Positions 7,371 to 17,264 of a stretch of DNA of 25,091 bases are shown here, piece by piece. Positions within the stretch are counted from its first letter, which is position 1, and each line of letters begins with the position of its first letter. This DNA is from Actinobacteria bacterium UBA2541 (GTDB taxonomy: Bacteria > Actinomycetota > Actinomycetes > Nanopelagicales > Nanopelagicaceae). The translations under genes and the position numbers were made by a program. The stretch spans positions 1-25,091 of the forward strand of contig DDMR01000055.1 in NCBI GenBank assembly GCA_002340925.1, given 5' to 3'. The notes beneath the pieces were generated by a model, which saw only the letters and a program-made list of their open reading frames with translations, had not been told where the DNA came from and made no database searches.

Positions 7371-8689
7371 AGCGAATCTACAGCTGCTTTCAGCCACTCT
7401 GAACTATCTTCAATCGTATTACCAAAAGATGAGCCGAGGCTTATCCAGAATCCATCAATTAAGAGATTAACCCGATACTGATGAAATTCATTGGTCGGTG
7501 ATTGATCCTTCTGAAAGAAATAAGCTTCGCTCTCCGAAAGGTTTGGAATATCAATTTTCTGGAATCCCCCAGATATCCAATCTTCTACGCGGTTATTAAA
7601 TAGCGAAGTTGCATCTCCAACCCAATCAACAGATATTCCCACTTCCGCGCTTTGGATGCCATAAGTACATGCGATTCCACCATTATTTAGGAAATCAGCG
7701 AGTTCCGTTCCTGGTGCTGGCTCCCATGCATACTCTATAAATTGGGCCTGGCGAACATCCTTCTTCAGCGCTGAAAGCACCTTAGTTGATAAGCAATCTT
7801 TAGGGACTGATAACGAAGTTGGCTTTACTGGTGTGGTTGAACCTGCTTTTGCCTCGTCGCTAATTACTCCGGTAGCCAAGAGAACCAAAACCAAAATGCC
7901 AAGGCAGATTCGATAGATAATAAATGGCATAAAACTCTTTGTTGTTACAAATTTAAGCAACCAGGCAATCACTAGATAACCAATAATGAAGGCAACAATG
8001 GTTGCAACTAAAGTTTCAGTCAGCGTGAAGACATTTGGACCATGTTTCTCCGAGAGCGCCTGCTTAAGTTCATAGAACCCGCTGCCAAAAACTGCTGGGA
8101 TTGCGAGCAGGAATGAATATCTAAGCGCTGCTTCCCTGCGATATCCAAGGACTCTTCCCATTGCAATTGTCGCACCAGATCTAGAAACACCAGGGACCAG
8201 CGCCATAGCCTGCGCTAGGCCGTAAAGAATTCCGTGCGAATTATTTAGGTCATTCAAATTCTTTTCGGATTTTCCATATCTGTCAGCGATCCCCAGAATG
8301 ATGCCAAAAATAATTAAAACTGTGGCTATGAGCCAGAGTGATCGAAACTTTGTCGTGATGGCTTCTTGGCCAAGATATCCAAGAACTGCAATAGGCAAGC
8401 TTCCGATAATTATCAACCAGCCTATCCGGGCATCCGTAGCTTCTTCTATGTGTAGATCTTTTCTAAAGATAACCTTTCGAAACCAGGCAGAGATGATTCG
8501 AGCTATATCTTTTCTAAAGAAAATTAAAACTGCTAGTTCGGTTCCAATCTGCATAATTGCAGTGAACTTTGCCCCAGGGTCTTCGGACATTCCTGAAAAC
8601 TCACCAAAGATGCGAACGTGAGCGCTCGACGAAATCGGCAGAAATTCAGTTAGACCTTGGATGATTCCAAAGAAAATTGCTTCAAGCAT
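7367..8689 (-). CDS. uppP: Undecaprenyl-diphosphatase with extra C-terminal domain
   Basis: Residues 1-275 are a normal UppP/BacA phosphatase. The first motif is GLTEFLPISSSAH, with Glu15 and His24; the second is PGVSRSG at 166-172, with Arg170. About eight membrane segments end near 275. UppP removes a phosphate from undecaprenyl pyrophosphate to recycle the wall carrier lipid. The usual length is 265-290; this protein has 440. Residues about 276-440 form a soluble extension with a Thr/Pro linker, two Cys (299 and 341) that could form a disulfide, and a mixed beta-rich composition. I do not recognise a family for it. The gene follows the SRPBCC gene by 12 bases on the same strand, probably in one transcript. 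It converges on dedA with a 4-base overlap. Confidence 0.93.
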   Translation of the reverse strand: MLEAIFFGIIQGLTEFLPISSSAHVRIFGEFSGMSEDPGAKFTAIMQIGTELAVLIFFRKDIARIISAWFRKVIFRKDLHIEEATDARIGWLIIIGSLPIAVLGYLGQEAITTKFRSLWLIATVLIIFGIILGIADRYGKSEKNLNDLNNSHGILYGLAQAMALVPGVSRSGATIAMGRVLGYRREAALRYSFLLAIPAVFGSGFYELKQALSEKHGPNVFTLTETLVATIVAFIIGYLVIAWLLKFVTTKSFMPFIIYRICLGILVLVLLATGVISDEAKAGSTTPVKPTSLSVPKDCLSTKVLSALKKDVRQAQFIEYAWEPAPGTELADFLNNGGIACTYGIQSAEVGISVDWVGDATSLFNNRVEDWISGGFQKIDIPNLSESEAYFFQKDQSPTNEFHQYRVNLLIDGFWISLGSSFGNTIEDSSEWLKAAVDSL

Positions 8690-8701
8690 CGATTAACTTC
8701 C

Positions 8702-9184
8702 TCAATTTGATTCCGGGGCAGTCTTTAATCTAACCAAAGACTTTGCGACTGCCTTCTGAACCCAGGGGTAGGCATCGCGCATTTTCAGCCATGATTTCGC
8801 GATTCTCGGACAATTAGATGCATCAAAAGTCTCTATTACTAAAGTTAGATTCGGCCCAAGCGCTTTTAGCTCATAACGCCAATTCCACTTTCCGAGGTGG
8901 CGCCAGGCAATCAACTCATTCTCCTTAAATTCAACAACCGTATTTGTAATTCGATACTTAATACCGAGTCGCATCTTCATCCCAAATTTTGATCCAAGTT
9001 CAAGTTTTGCCGGGCCCGAAATATTAGAAGTAATTGTTGAAGATCCATCAATCTCTTTATGTCTCTTGGGATCACTTAAGATTGCAAAAATAGTCGAAGG
9101 GCTGGCTGCAATTTCAATCCTTGCTGCCTTTATCTCTGGGTGGCCGGTATCGAAAATTTCTGATCGAATTGGATTTTCGCTCAT
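8702..9184 (-). CDS. SRPBCC/START-like domain protein
   Basis: This 160-residue protein has the helix-grip pattern of polyketide cyclase/dehydrase-like proteins: an N-terminal strand (AARIEIAASP), then TIFAILSDPKRHKEIDGS, central strands with ENELIAWRHLGKWNWRYEL, and a C-terminal helix (WVQKAVAKSLVRLKT). The family binds hydrophobic ligands in a cavity. The ligand here is unknown. The closeness to uppP (12 nt) suggests co-transcription, so a lipid-related ligand is conceivable but not shown. TAAGGT lies 6 nt before the ATG on the minus strand, a leaderless arrangement. Confidence 0.85.
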   Translation of the reverse strand: MSENPIRSEIFDTGHPEIKAARIEIAASPSTIFAILSDPKRHKEIDGSSTITSNISGPAKLELGSKFGMKMRLGIKYRITNTVVEFKENELIAWRHLGKWNWRYELKALGPNLTLVIETFDASNCPRIAKSWLKMRDAYPWVQKAVAKSLVRLKTAPESN

Positions 9185-9190
9185 GCGAAA

Positions 9191-9196
9191 ACCTTA
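9191..9196 (-). promoter_or_regulatory. -10 element of the SRPBCC-uppP unit, leaderless spacing
   Basis: Minus-strand TAAGGT (TAnnnT) lies 6 nt from the ATG at 9184. Confidence 0.45.
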
Positions 9197-9216
9197 CTTC
9201 AATTCGGACACCGATA

Positions 9217-9222
9217 TAAGAT
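9217..9222 (+). promoter_or_regulatory. -10 element of the alkD-like gene, leaderless spacing
   Basis: TAAGAT lies 6 nt before GTG 9229. It supports the GTG start; the nearby ATG 9225 gives only a six-residue frame. Confidence 0.5.
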
Positions 9223-9228
9223 TTATGC

Positions 9229-9936
9229 GTGAGCGCGGCAAGTGAATTAAAAGCACTGGCGAATCCAAGCCGAGCTTTTGGACTCCAGAAGTTCTTTCAG
9301 ACTGCAAAAGGTCAGTATGGCGAAGGGGATGTTTTCCTCGGGCTTACTGTTCCAGAGGTTCGCAAGGTCGCAGCAAAATACAAACACCTTTCACTCTCAG
9401 AAATCGAAAGACTGACTTCTTCGAGATTCCACGAATTTAGATTGTGCGGATTAGTAATACTCACACTTCAATTCAAATCCAGTAAAGACCCCTTAGATCA
9501 CCAGAAAATCTTTAACTTCTATATGACACAGGCAAAAGCCGGATATGTGAACAATTGGGATTTGGTAGATGTAACCGCCCCAATTCTCGGTGCGTATTTA
9601 GTTGGGCAAAAAGATCCGTATCCATTTCTTCAAAAGCTTTCCCGCAGTAAATCACTTTGGGATCGCAGATTGGCAATTATCTTTACCTTTGCTTTTATCC
9701 GTGCGGGCGAGCTCGACCCAACTATTGAAACTTCGCAGCGGCTTTTAAAGGACGACCACGATTTGATTCATAAAGCAGTTGGTTGGATGCTGCGCGAAGT
9801 CGGAAAACGAGATATTCAAATCTTGCGAGAATTTCTCAATGAGAACTCACAAGAGATGCCAAGGACCATGCTTCGCTATGCGATAGAGAAGATGTCGGAG
9901 ACCGAACGCAGAAAGTGGTTAATTAACTCTCGTTAA
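9229..9936 (+). CDS. DNA alkylation repair protein (AlkD-like HEAT-repeat glycosylase)
   Basis: This 235-residue all-helical protein belongs to the AlkC/AlkD superfamily. The N-terminal AlkD signature is GQYGEGDVFLGLTVPEVRK. The DNA-contact residues of Bacillus cereus AlkD (Trp109, Asp113, Arg148) have counterparts in NNWDLVDVTA and in SLWDRRLAI. AlkD excises 3- and 7-alkylated purines without flipping the base into a pocket. The start is GTG 9229. The gene faces SRPBCC-uppP across 44 bp and ends 4 bases before the convergent katG stop. Confidence 0.92.
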   Translation: MSAASELKALANPSRAFGLQKFFQTAKGQYGEGDVFLGLTVPEVRKVAAKYKHLSLSEIERLTSSRFHEFRLCGLVILTLQFKSSKDPLDHQKIFNFYMTQAKAGYVNNWDLVDVTAPILGAYLVGQKDPYPFLQKLSRSKSLWDRRLAIIFTFAFIRAGELDPTIETSQRLLKDDHDLIHKAVGWMLREVGKRDIQILREFLNENSQEMPRTMLRYAIEKMSETERRKWLINSR

Positions 9937-9940
9937 TTTC

Positions 9941-12115
<2,175 letters not shown>

Positions 12116-12119
12116 TTAA

Positions 12120-12148
12120 ACGTTATGCCTTAATCCTAATGGCTGAAA
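12120..12148 (-). promoter_or_regulatory. Candidate katG promoter
   Basis: On the minus strand a -35-like TTTCAG (12143-12148) and a -10-like TAACGT (12120-12125) are 17 bp apart, giving a leader of about 20 nt that contains the GAGGAG ribosome site. The -35 is weak. No clear Fur-type dyad is visible. Confidence 0.38.
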
Positions 12149-12181
12149 AATATTCTGCATTCTGAGGTTATTTCGCAAGGG

Positions 12182-13150
12182 TTAGAGGCCAGAAAATACC
12201 TTTGCAATTTCTAGATATAAAGGAATTCCAACTAGCAAGTTAAACGGAAAAGTTACTCCGATACTAGACATCAAAGCCAGTGGCGCATTTGCTTCTGGCA
12301 ATCCGATCGAAACTGCAGCAGGTGCCGCAATATAGGAAGCGCTAGCACTCAAGACGCCAAGAATTGTTGCTCCCCCTACAGAAAGCCCCACCATGGTTCC
12401 AGTTAATACTCCTATAGTTCCAGCAAAGATTGGGAAGATTAATGCGAATACTCCGACCATTTTACCAACTTTCTTTATCTCGCCCCAATTACTTCCGGCC
12501 AAATAACCAAGATGTAGCAAGAAGAGAACCAAGAATCCAGATTGCAGATCAATAAAGAATGGAGTCACTTTCGAATAACCAGCCTGGCTTGTGATTGCTC
12601 CTATAACTAGTCCGCCAACCAAGAGCAGAATTGTTTTTCCGGTTATGACTTCATGCAGAGTTTTACCCCATTGCACGCTTTTATTGCGGTGGCGCGAACC
12701 TAAGTAAACACCAACAACAATCCCTGGAACTTCCATGATTGTCAGCAGAGCTGTTGCGAAGCCTTCTACCTCTATTCCGCTGCTTTCCAAGAAGAGCAGC
12801 GCAGCCGAGAATGTCACTAATGATGTAGACCCATAATGTGCAGCTATGGCGCCACGATCAATGTCATTAATTTTCTTTACAAACTTTAAAGTCAGATATG
12901 CAATAACTGGGATAAGGATTCCGAGAACTATTGTCGCAATTGCTGGGGCAGCAAAGCTTGAGAGCGAGGTTCCTTTTAGGGCATGTCCGCCCTTAAGTCC
13001 GATTCCAAAAAGTAAAAAGATTGAGATCATTTGATAGACCTGCTCAGGAATGCGGACATCGCTCTTGATTCTGGCTCCCAGAAAGCCCAGGATAAACACC
13101 AGAACGGCCACTGAAGTCAGATTTGTTATTGCTACCGAAGTTAAGCTCAC
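12182..13150 (-). CDS. Sodium-dependent bicarbonate transporter family permease (SbtA-like, DUF897)
   Basis: This 322-residue protein has about ten membrane segments and SbtA-type landmarks: IFLLFGIGLKGGHALKGTSL near the N-terminus, the repeat AAHYGSTSLVTFSAAL, and the second-half equivalent ASASYIAAPAAVSIGLPEAN. Cyanobacterial SbtA imports bicarbonate with Na+. In a heterotroph it could feed carboxylases, but the substrate here is inferred. No SbtB-like PII gene is adjacent. The start is GTG 13150, preceded on the minus strand by GGGGAG at 4 nt. A small winged-helix regulator is divergent from it, with repeats in the gap that look like operator half-sites. Confidence 0.92.
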   Translation of the reverse strand: MSLTSVAITNLTSVAVLVFILGFLGARIKSDVRIPEQVYQMISIFLLFGIGLKGGHALKGTSLSSFAAPAIATIVLGILIPVIAYLTLKFVKKINDIDRGAIAAHYGSTSLVTFSAALLFLESSGIEVEGFATALLTIMEVPGIVVGVYLGSRHRNKSVQWGKTLHEVITGKTILLLVGGLVIGAITSQAGYSKVTPFFIDLQSGFLVLFLLHLGYLAGSNWGEIKKVGKMVGVFALIFPIFAGTIGVLTGTMVGLSVGGATILGVLSASASYIAAPAAVSIGLPEANAPLALMSSIGVTFPFNLLVGIPLYLEIAKVFSGL

Positions 13151-13183
13151 GATACTCCCCTTAAATTTCCACCACGAATATAA

Positions 13184-13247
13184 CAGAAATCTATTTCAGG
13201 TATCAAATTTCTGGTATATTCTGATTCATGGCATCGGTATCTGAAAT
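13184..13247. promoter_or_regulatory. Operator-like repeat set between sbtA and the winged-helix gene
   Basis: An element ATTTCWGGTAT occurs twice head to tail (13193-13203 and 13207-13217), 14 bp apart. Inverted copies flank them: CAGAAAT at 13184-13190, forming a dyad around 13191-13192 with ATTTCAG, and GGTATCTGAAAT at 13236-13247. The set covers the -10 region (13215-13220) and the first codons of the regulator. This is typical placement for an autorepressor. Confidence 0.5.
13215..13220 (+). promoter_or_regulatory. -10 element of the winged-helix regulator, leaderless spacing
   Basis: TATATT lies 7 nt before ATG 13228, inside the repeat set. No Shine-Dalgarno sequence is present. Confidence 0.55.
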
Positions 13248-13518
13248 CAGTCGTGAGTGGACGTTCCTGTCGAATCACGGGCACGTTCTAGTCCATCTAG
13301 GTCGCTATCCTGATTCGCGAGTTCGCGATATTGCCGACACAGTTGGAATCACCGAACGAAGCGCCCAAGCAATTCTCGCCGATCTCGAAGAATCTGGTTA
13401 TGTAACTATTACCCGAATCGGACGCAGAAATAGTTACAAGGTAAATACTGGCTTAAAGTTTCGCCACCCTTCAGAAGCCAGTAAACCAATTAGTTCCCTA
13501 TTAAAGATTTTTACATAA
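13228..13518 (+). CDS. Small winged helix-turn-helix transcriptional regulator
   Basis: This 96-residue protein is almost only a winged helix. Residues about 20-62 hold the helices (VRDIADTVGITERSAQAILA, then DLEESGYV) and about 62-74 the wing (ITRIGRRNSYKVN). It is close to MarR/ArsR-type DNA-binding domains but has no sensor domain and no Cys metal site. It is divergent from sbtA, and repeated half-sites overlap its own promoter, so local repression of sbtA and itself is the simplest guess. The MFS gene follows by 74 bases and may be part of the same response. Confidence 0.85.
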   Translation: MASVSEISREWTFLSNHGHVLVHLGRYPDSRVRDIADTVGITERSAQAILADLEESGYVTITRIGRRNSYKVNTGLKFRHPSEASKPISSLLKIFT

Positions 13519-13592
13519 AGTAATGATCTTGGTAGCCAAACACGCAAAGCTACACGCGGCAATACCAACTCAGAGAGTCGGATGATCAACTA

Positions 13593-14801
13593 ATGAAAAA
13601 GAGAGCTCCGATCATCCTGCTTGAGGTTTCCAATTTCGCATCAGGGCTAGGAAATTCCATTGTGATGATTACTATTCCTTGGCTGATTCTTGAGCGAACC
13701 GGTTCCCCTGCTTTTGCGGGACTAGTAGTAGCAATTTCATCTCTGCCGGCAATCTTGGTCTCCCCTATTGGCGGATGGATGGTTGATCGGATTGGAAGGC
13801 GGAGTGTAAGTATCTCCGCTGATTTACTCTCTTCGCTATCTGTCGCAGCATTCCCAATTATTGCGCTTACTTTTGGGCTTTCAAATTTATCAATTCTGTT
13901 GATTGCGCTAATCGGTGCAATCTTTGATCCAGCTGGATATACCGCAAGAAAAACTCTTCTGGCCGATGTTGCAAAAAAATCAGATAGCAGTCTTGATCAA
14001 CTTAATGGGATTCACGATGGAATTAAGGGGGCTTCATGGATATTCGGACCCGCCATTGGTGCCTGGTTAATTTCGACAATTGGTTCAGTCAATTCATTCT
14101 GGGTTCCAGCTGCATTATTTATTATCGCTGCTCTGGCAATAGCAATTTTGAGGGTCGGAGATTTAGGTAAGGATTCCCAAGCATTGGCCAGAGAAGAAGG
14201 CGAAGCCTCGGACACACGAATACGAATGGGTATAAAAACATTATGGAGTGACAAGTTACTTAGAACGCTGAGTATTGCAATATTGATTATTGCAGGCGTG
14301 TATCTGCCAACTGAATCAGTTGTGTTGCCAACATATTTTGAAGATATAGATAGCCCTACTGGATTGGGGCTTGTGATTTCTGCACTTGCCACAGGATGGG
14401 CGATTACCTCTTTTGGATATGGCTGGATCAGCGCAAGGATTCAGCGACGAACCTTGATGCGTTTGATTTTGATTGGTTGCGCAGTGAGTATCGTTCCGAT
14501 GGCATTTCTTCCTTCATTGCCGCTATTAATGGTTTCCGGATTCTTCTTAGGTTTGTCGTGGGGACCGTATAACCCATTAATAAGCACGCTAGTTCAAACA
14601 AGAATTCCGGCAGAATTACATGGTCGCGTATTCGGGGTTCAGACCGCAGTCTTTTACGCAACACCACCGTTAGGAATGGTGTTGGCAGGTCTTTCTGTTG
14701 AACACTATGGATTGAAAGCTACCTACATTGTGTTAGCGGCAATACTTTCACTAACTGCGCTCCTTGTGTTGCTTACAAAATCCTTACGTTCGAATTTCTA
14801 A
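13593..14801 (+). CDS. MFS transporter (MFS_3/EntS-like drug exporter type)
   Basis: This 402-residue protein has about twelve membrane segments. The loop between helices 2 and 3 carries the MFS motif GGWMVDRIGRRSV. The interior GAIFDPAGYTARKTLLADVA and the second-half RIPAELHGRVFGVQTAVFYA match the MFS_3 group, which includes siderophore and macrolide exporters. The substrate is not readable. It lies 74 nt downstream of the small regulator. GATGAT at 13581-13586 is 6 nt before the ATG and may be its own weak -10. The 3' end converges on terC across 56 nt without a visible terminator. Confidence 0.88.
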   Translation: MKKRAPIILLEVSNFASGLGNSIVMITIPWLILERTGSPAFAGLVVAISSLPAILVSPIGGWMVDRIGRRSVSISADLLSSLSVAAFPIIALTFGLSNLSILLIALIGAIFDPAGYTARKTLLADVAKKSDSSLDQLNGIHDGIKGASWIFGPAIGAWLISTIGSVNSFWVPAALFIIAALAIAILRVGDLGKDSQALAREEGEASDTRIRMGIKTLWSDKLLRTLSIAILIIAGVYLPTESVVLPTYFEDIDSPTGLGLVISALATGWAITSFGYGWISARIQRRTLMRLILIGCAVSIVPMAFLPSLPLLMVSGFFLGLSWGPYNPLISTLVQTRIPAELHGRVFGVQTAVFYATPPLGMVLAGLSVEHYGLKATYIVLAAILSLTALLVLLTKSLRSNF

Positions 14802-14857
14802 ACAACACAAGGTTCACCTAGAGAGATTTACTTCTTCTCCTCGTCATGGTCATGCGG

Positions 14858-15835
14858 TTATTTCGCTTCGGTGACTCGGCCAGCATGCGCATGCGCACTT
14901 GGATCACGCTTGGATTTAATCAAGCTAGCTACCGTTGAAACAATTAGAATTGCTGCTATAACCACAAGGCTTACAACAATAGGAATCTTTGGCACGTCAT
15001 ACCAAACTTCATGCAAGTAAGTCATAATCAACTTGACTCCGATAAACATCAGAATTATCGATAGGCCAAGTGATAGGTAGATCAATTTATCTAGCAAGCC
15101 TTTAAGCAAAAAATACAGTGCGCGTAATCCAAGTAACGCAAAGGCATTAGCTGCAAAGACTAGGAATGGCTCTTGAGTAACACCAAAGGTTGCTGGAATT
15201 GAATCAAGAGCGAACAATAGGTCTGTAGATGCAATTGCAATCATCACCAAGAACATTGGCGTTGCAATTCGCTTTCCGTTGACCTTAGTAAATGCCTTTG
15301 ATCCATCAAACTCATCAGACATTGGAATTCGTTTTCTGATGATTTTCACCAGAAAGTTATCCTCTGGAGTTGGATCTTCATCCCAGTGCTTAAAGAGTCC
15401 GACGCCAGTCCAAATGAGAATTGCGCCGAATATTACGAAGGTGAAGCTAAAGGCAGCAAGAGCGGCGGCTCCGACTGCGATAAAGATTCCACGTAAGACA
15501 AGCGCCAGGAGCACGCCAAAAAGCAGAACTCGTTGGTGATATATCGATGGCACCTTGAATTGTGCCAAAATAATAATAAAGACGAAGAGATTATCGACTG
15601 ATAGAGATTTTTCTACTAAATACCCTGCGAAGTATTCCGTTCCAAATTGAGACCCATAACTCTGCCAAACCCAGACGCCAAAACCAATCGCAACAGCGAT
15701 GTAGAAAACTGACCAGGTTGCTGCTTCTTTAAATTTTACTTCGTGGGGTTTGCGACTTACGGTTAACAAGTCGATGACAATCAGCGCCAGAATCGCACCG
15801 AGGACAAGAAACCACGTTGTTAATGAGACATCCAT
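14858..15835 (-). CDS. TerC/Alx family membrane protein (probable Mn2+ exporter)
   Basis: This 325-residue protein has about eight or nine membrane segments and the TerC acidic motifs: EKSLSVDNLFVFIIIL in the first half and STDLLFALDSIPATFGVT in the second. Alx/TerC proteins are linked to manganese export and metal stress. A yybP-ykoY Mn2+ riboswitch in its leader supports manganese control directly. The annotated end is SAHAHAGRVTEAK at TAA 14858-14860. In the same frame after this stop nine codons read PHDHDEEKK before a second TAA at 14828-14830. His/acidic tails are common in this family, so the first stop may be a recent nonsense change. A weak AGGTG ribosome site lies 8 nt before the ATG. 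Confidence 0.92.
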   Translation of the reverse strand: MDVSLTTWFLVLGAILALIVIDLLTVSRKPHEVKFKEAATWSVFYIAVAIGFGVWVWQSYGSQFGTEYFAGYLVEKSLSVDNLFVFIIILAQFKVPSIYHQRVLLFGVLLALVLRGIFIAVGAAALAAFSFTFVIFGAILIWTGVGLFKHWDEDPTPEDNFLVKIIRKRIPMSDEFDGSKAFTKVNGKRIATPMFLVMIAIASTDLLFALDSIPATFGVTQEPFLVFAANAFALLGLRALYFLLKGLLDKLIYLSLGLSIILMFIGVKLIMTYLHEVWYDVPKIPIVVSLVVIAAILIVSTVASLIKSKRDPSAHAHAGRVTEAK

Positions 15836-15850
15836 TACTTACACCTATTT

Positions 15851-15959
15851 CGCTAAAGGGCCAAGGAGCCAAGGTCTCCCTCAACCACTTATTGGTCGCA
15901 GCTCCGGGATATTTCTATCCGTGTTGACGAAGATGCCCAACGAGGTACTCCCCTTAACG
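15851..15959 (-). ncRNA. yybP-ykoY (Mn2+-sensing) riboswitch in the terC leader
   Basis: Read on the minus strand, the leader starts CGTTAAGGGGAGTA, where GGGGAGTA is the class hallmark, and continues with TCGTCAACACGG, CCCGGAGCTGCGACC, and then GAGGGAGACCTTGG. It closes with GGCCCTTTAGCG, whose CCCTTTAGCG pairs with the opening CGTTAAGGG (one bulge) to form P1. These blocks and their order match the yybP-ykoY class, which binds Mn2+ and usually turns on mntP, alx/terC or P-type ATPase genes. P1 ends 15 nt before the terC start, and no separate terminator hairpin is seen, so control of translation is more likely. The call is made by eye, without a covariance model. Confidence 0.82.
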
Positions 15960-16024
15960 TAGGTGAATGCTAGCAACAATTTCACAGGATGTCGCACAAT
16001 TCAGAGGTTGAGAGCTTAAGTCAA

Positions 16025-17218
16025 CTACTTCTGCCGCGAAAAAATTCGGAAAAGTAAAACTGAAATAACAGCACTGGCCACTGATGCAAAAATAACTGCA
16101 ATTATCGCCAGTTCTTGCACTTGTGGATCTTTAAATGCTAACTGAGCTATAAAGATAGCAACGGTAAATCCAATACCTGCCGTGCTTCCCGTAGCCCCAA
16201 GGAGCGCCTTGCTGGCGCCCTTGGGGAAATCAGCAACCTTAAACTTTGCAGCAGCAACAGCTGTTGCAAGGATGCCAATTGGCTTTCCGGCAACCAGGCC
16301 AAAAAATATGCCCCAGGCAATCACAGATCTGCTTGCTTGGCTTAAAGATTCGGAGTTTATGACAACTCCGGTATTAGCGAAGGCAAAGATTGGCACACAG
16401 AAAAATGCACTATACGGATGCAGTTTGTGCTCTAGCCACTCAATCACCGTAGATAAATCTGATTCGTCAGCAGAAACTTTCTTAATTCTCTTTGGGATAT
16501 CTGGCGTTAATAATCCAAGAATCACTCCCGCAAGAGTTGGGTGAACGCCAGTCTTGTAAAGAGCGAACCAGAGCAAAATTCCCAAGATCAAATATGCGCT
16601 TACTGATGAAACATTTAGCTTTTGAACTAAAAGAACTGCAAGCACTACAAGCAGCCCCATGCCAAGCCAGGAGAATTTGATGCCGCTGGAATAAACAAAT
16701 GCCACTATAAGAATTGCAGCGATGTCATCGATGACAGCAACACCTAGCAAGAAGGATCTTAAGGAATCAGGAACTACTGAGCCAAGCATTGCAAGCAAAC
16801 CAACGGCTAGAGCTATATCTGTTGCGACCGGCACCCCCCAACCTCCGGGAGCCTCTCGGCCAGCAATAGCAAGATAAATCAAGGCAGGTACGGCAATTCC
16901 ACCAAGTGCTGCCAAGAGTGGCATCAGTGCTCTTTTAAATGATGCTAGGTGCCCAGTCGTCAGCTCTCGCTTAATTTCTAGACCAACTACAAAGAAGAAA
17001 AGAGTCATTAAGACATAATTAATAAACTTTTGAATTGTTAAATTGATTAGTAAAAAACCAGATCCTATTGAAAAATCCAGCTTCAATAAGTCGAAATAAG
17101 TCTCACTTGATGGAGAATTTGCAACAATCAATCCAAGCGCAGCGAAAATCAAAATCAGAATTCCGCTTGTTGACTCATTTTCCAGGAATTCGCGCAATGA
17201 CTGTCGAATTCGGCGCAT
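16025..17218 (-). CDS. nhaA: Na+/H+ antiporter NhaA
   Basis: This 397-residue protein has about twelve membrane segments. The ion-binding pair Asp164-Asp165 lies in VAVIDDIAAIL, and the conserved VATDIALAVGLLAML with Asp134 corresponds to E. coli Asp133. The N-terminal FFFVVGLEIKREL is also typical. It expels Na+ in exchange for protons and controls pH and salt. The gene stands alone: it ends 65 nt before the terC riboswitch and starts 46 nt from the ABC ATPase stop. TAAGAT on the minus strand is 6 nt before the ATG. Coupling to the Na+-driven SbtA-like importer is a possible functional link. Confidence 0.96.
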   Translation of the reverse strand: MRRIRQSLREFLENESTSGILILIFAALGLIVANSPSSETYFDLLKLDFSIGSGFLLINLTIQKFINYVLMTLFFFVVGLEIKRELTTGHLASFKRALMPLLAALGGIAVPALIYLAIAGREAPGGWGVPVATDIALAVGLLAMLGSVVPDSLRSFLLGVAVIDDIAAILIVAFVYSSGIKFSWLGMGLLVVLAVLLVQKLNVSSVSAYLILGILLWFALYKTGVHPTLAGVILGLLTPDIPKRIKKVSADESDLSTVIEWLEHKLHPYSAFFCVPIFAFANTGVVINSESLSQASRSVIAWGIFFGLVAGKPIGILATAVAAAKFKVADFPKGASKALLGATGSTAGIGFTVAIFIAQLAFKDPQVQELAIIAVIFASVASAVISVLLFRIFSRQK

Positions 17219-17224
17219 GGTAAA

Positions 17225-17230
17225 ATCTTA
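17225..17230 (-). promoter_or_regulatory. -10 element of nhaA, leaderless spacing
   Basis: Minus-strand TAAGAT (TAnnnT) lies 6 nt from the ATG at 17218. No Shine-Dalgarno sequence is present. Confidence 0.5.
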
Positions 17231-17264
17231 CCTTGTCTTAGGCATCAGCGCAACGGAAAATAAT

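Noticed and set aside
13519..13592. tRNA-like segment between the winged-helix and MFS genes
   Set aside because: No cloverleaf arms, T-loop or acceptor stem can be formed.
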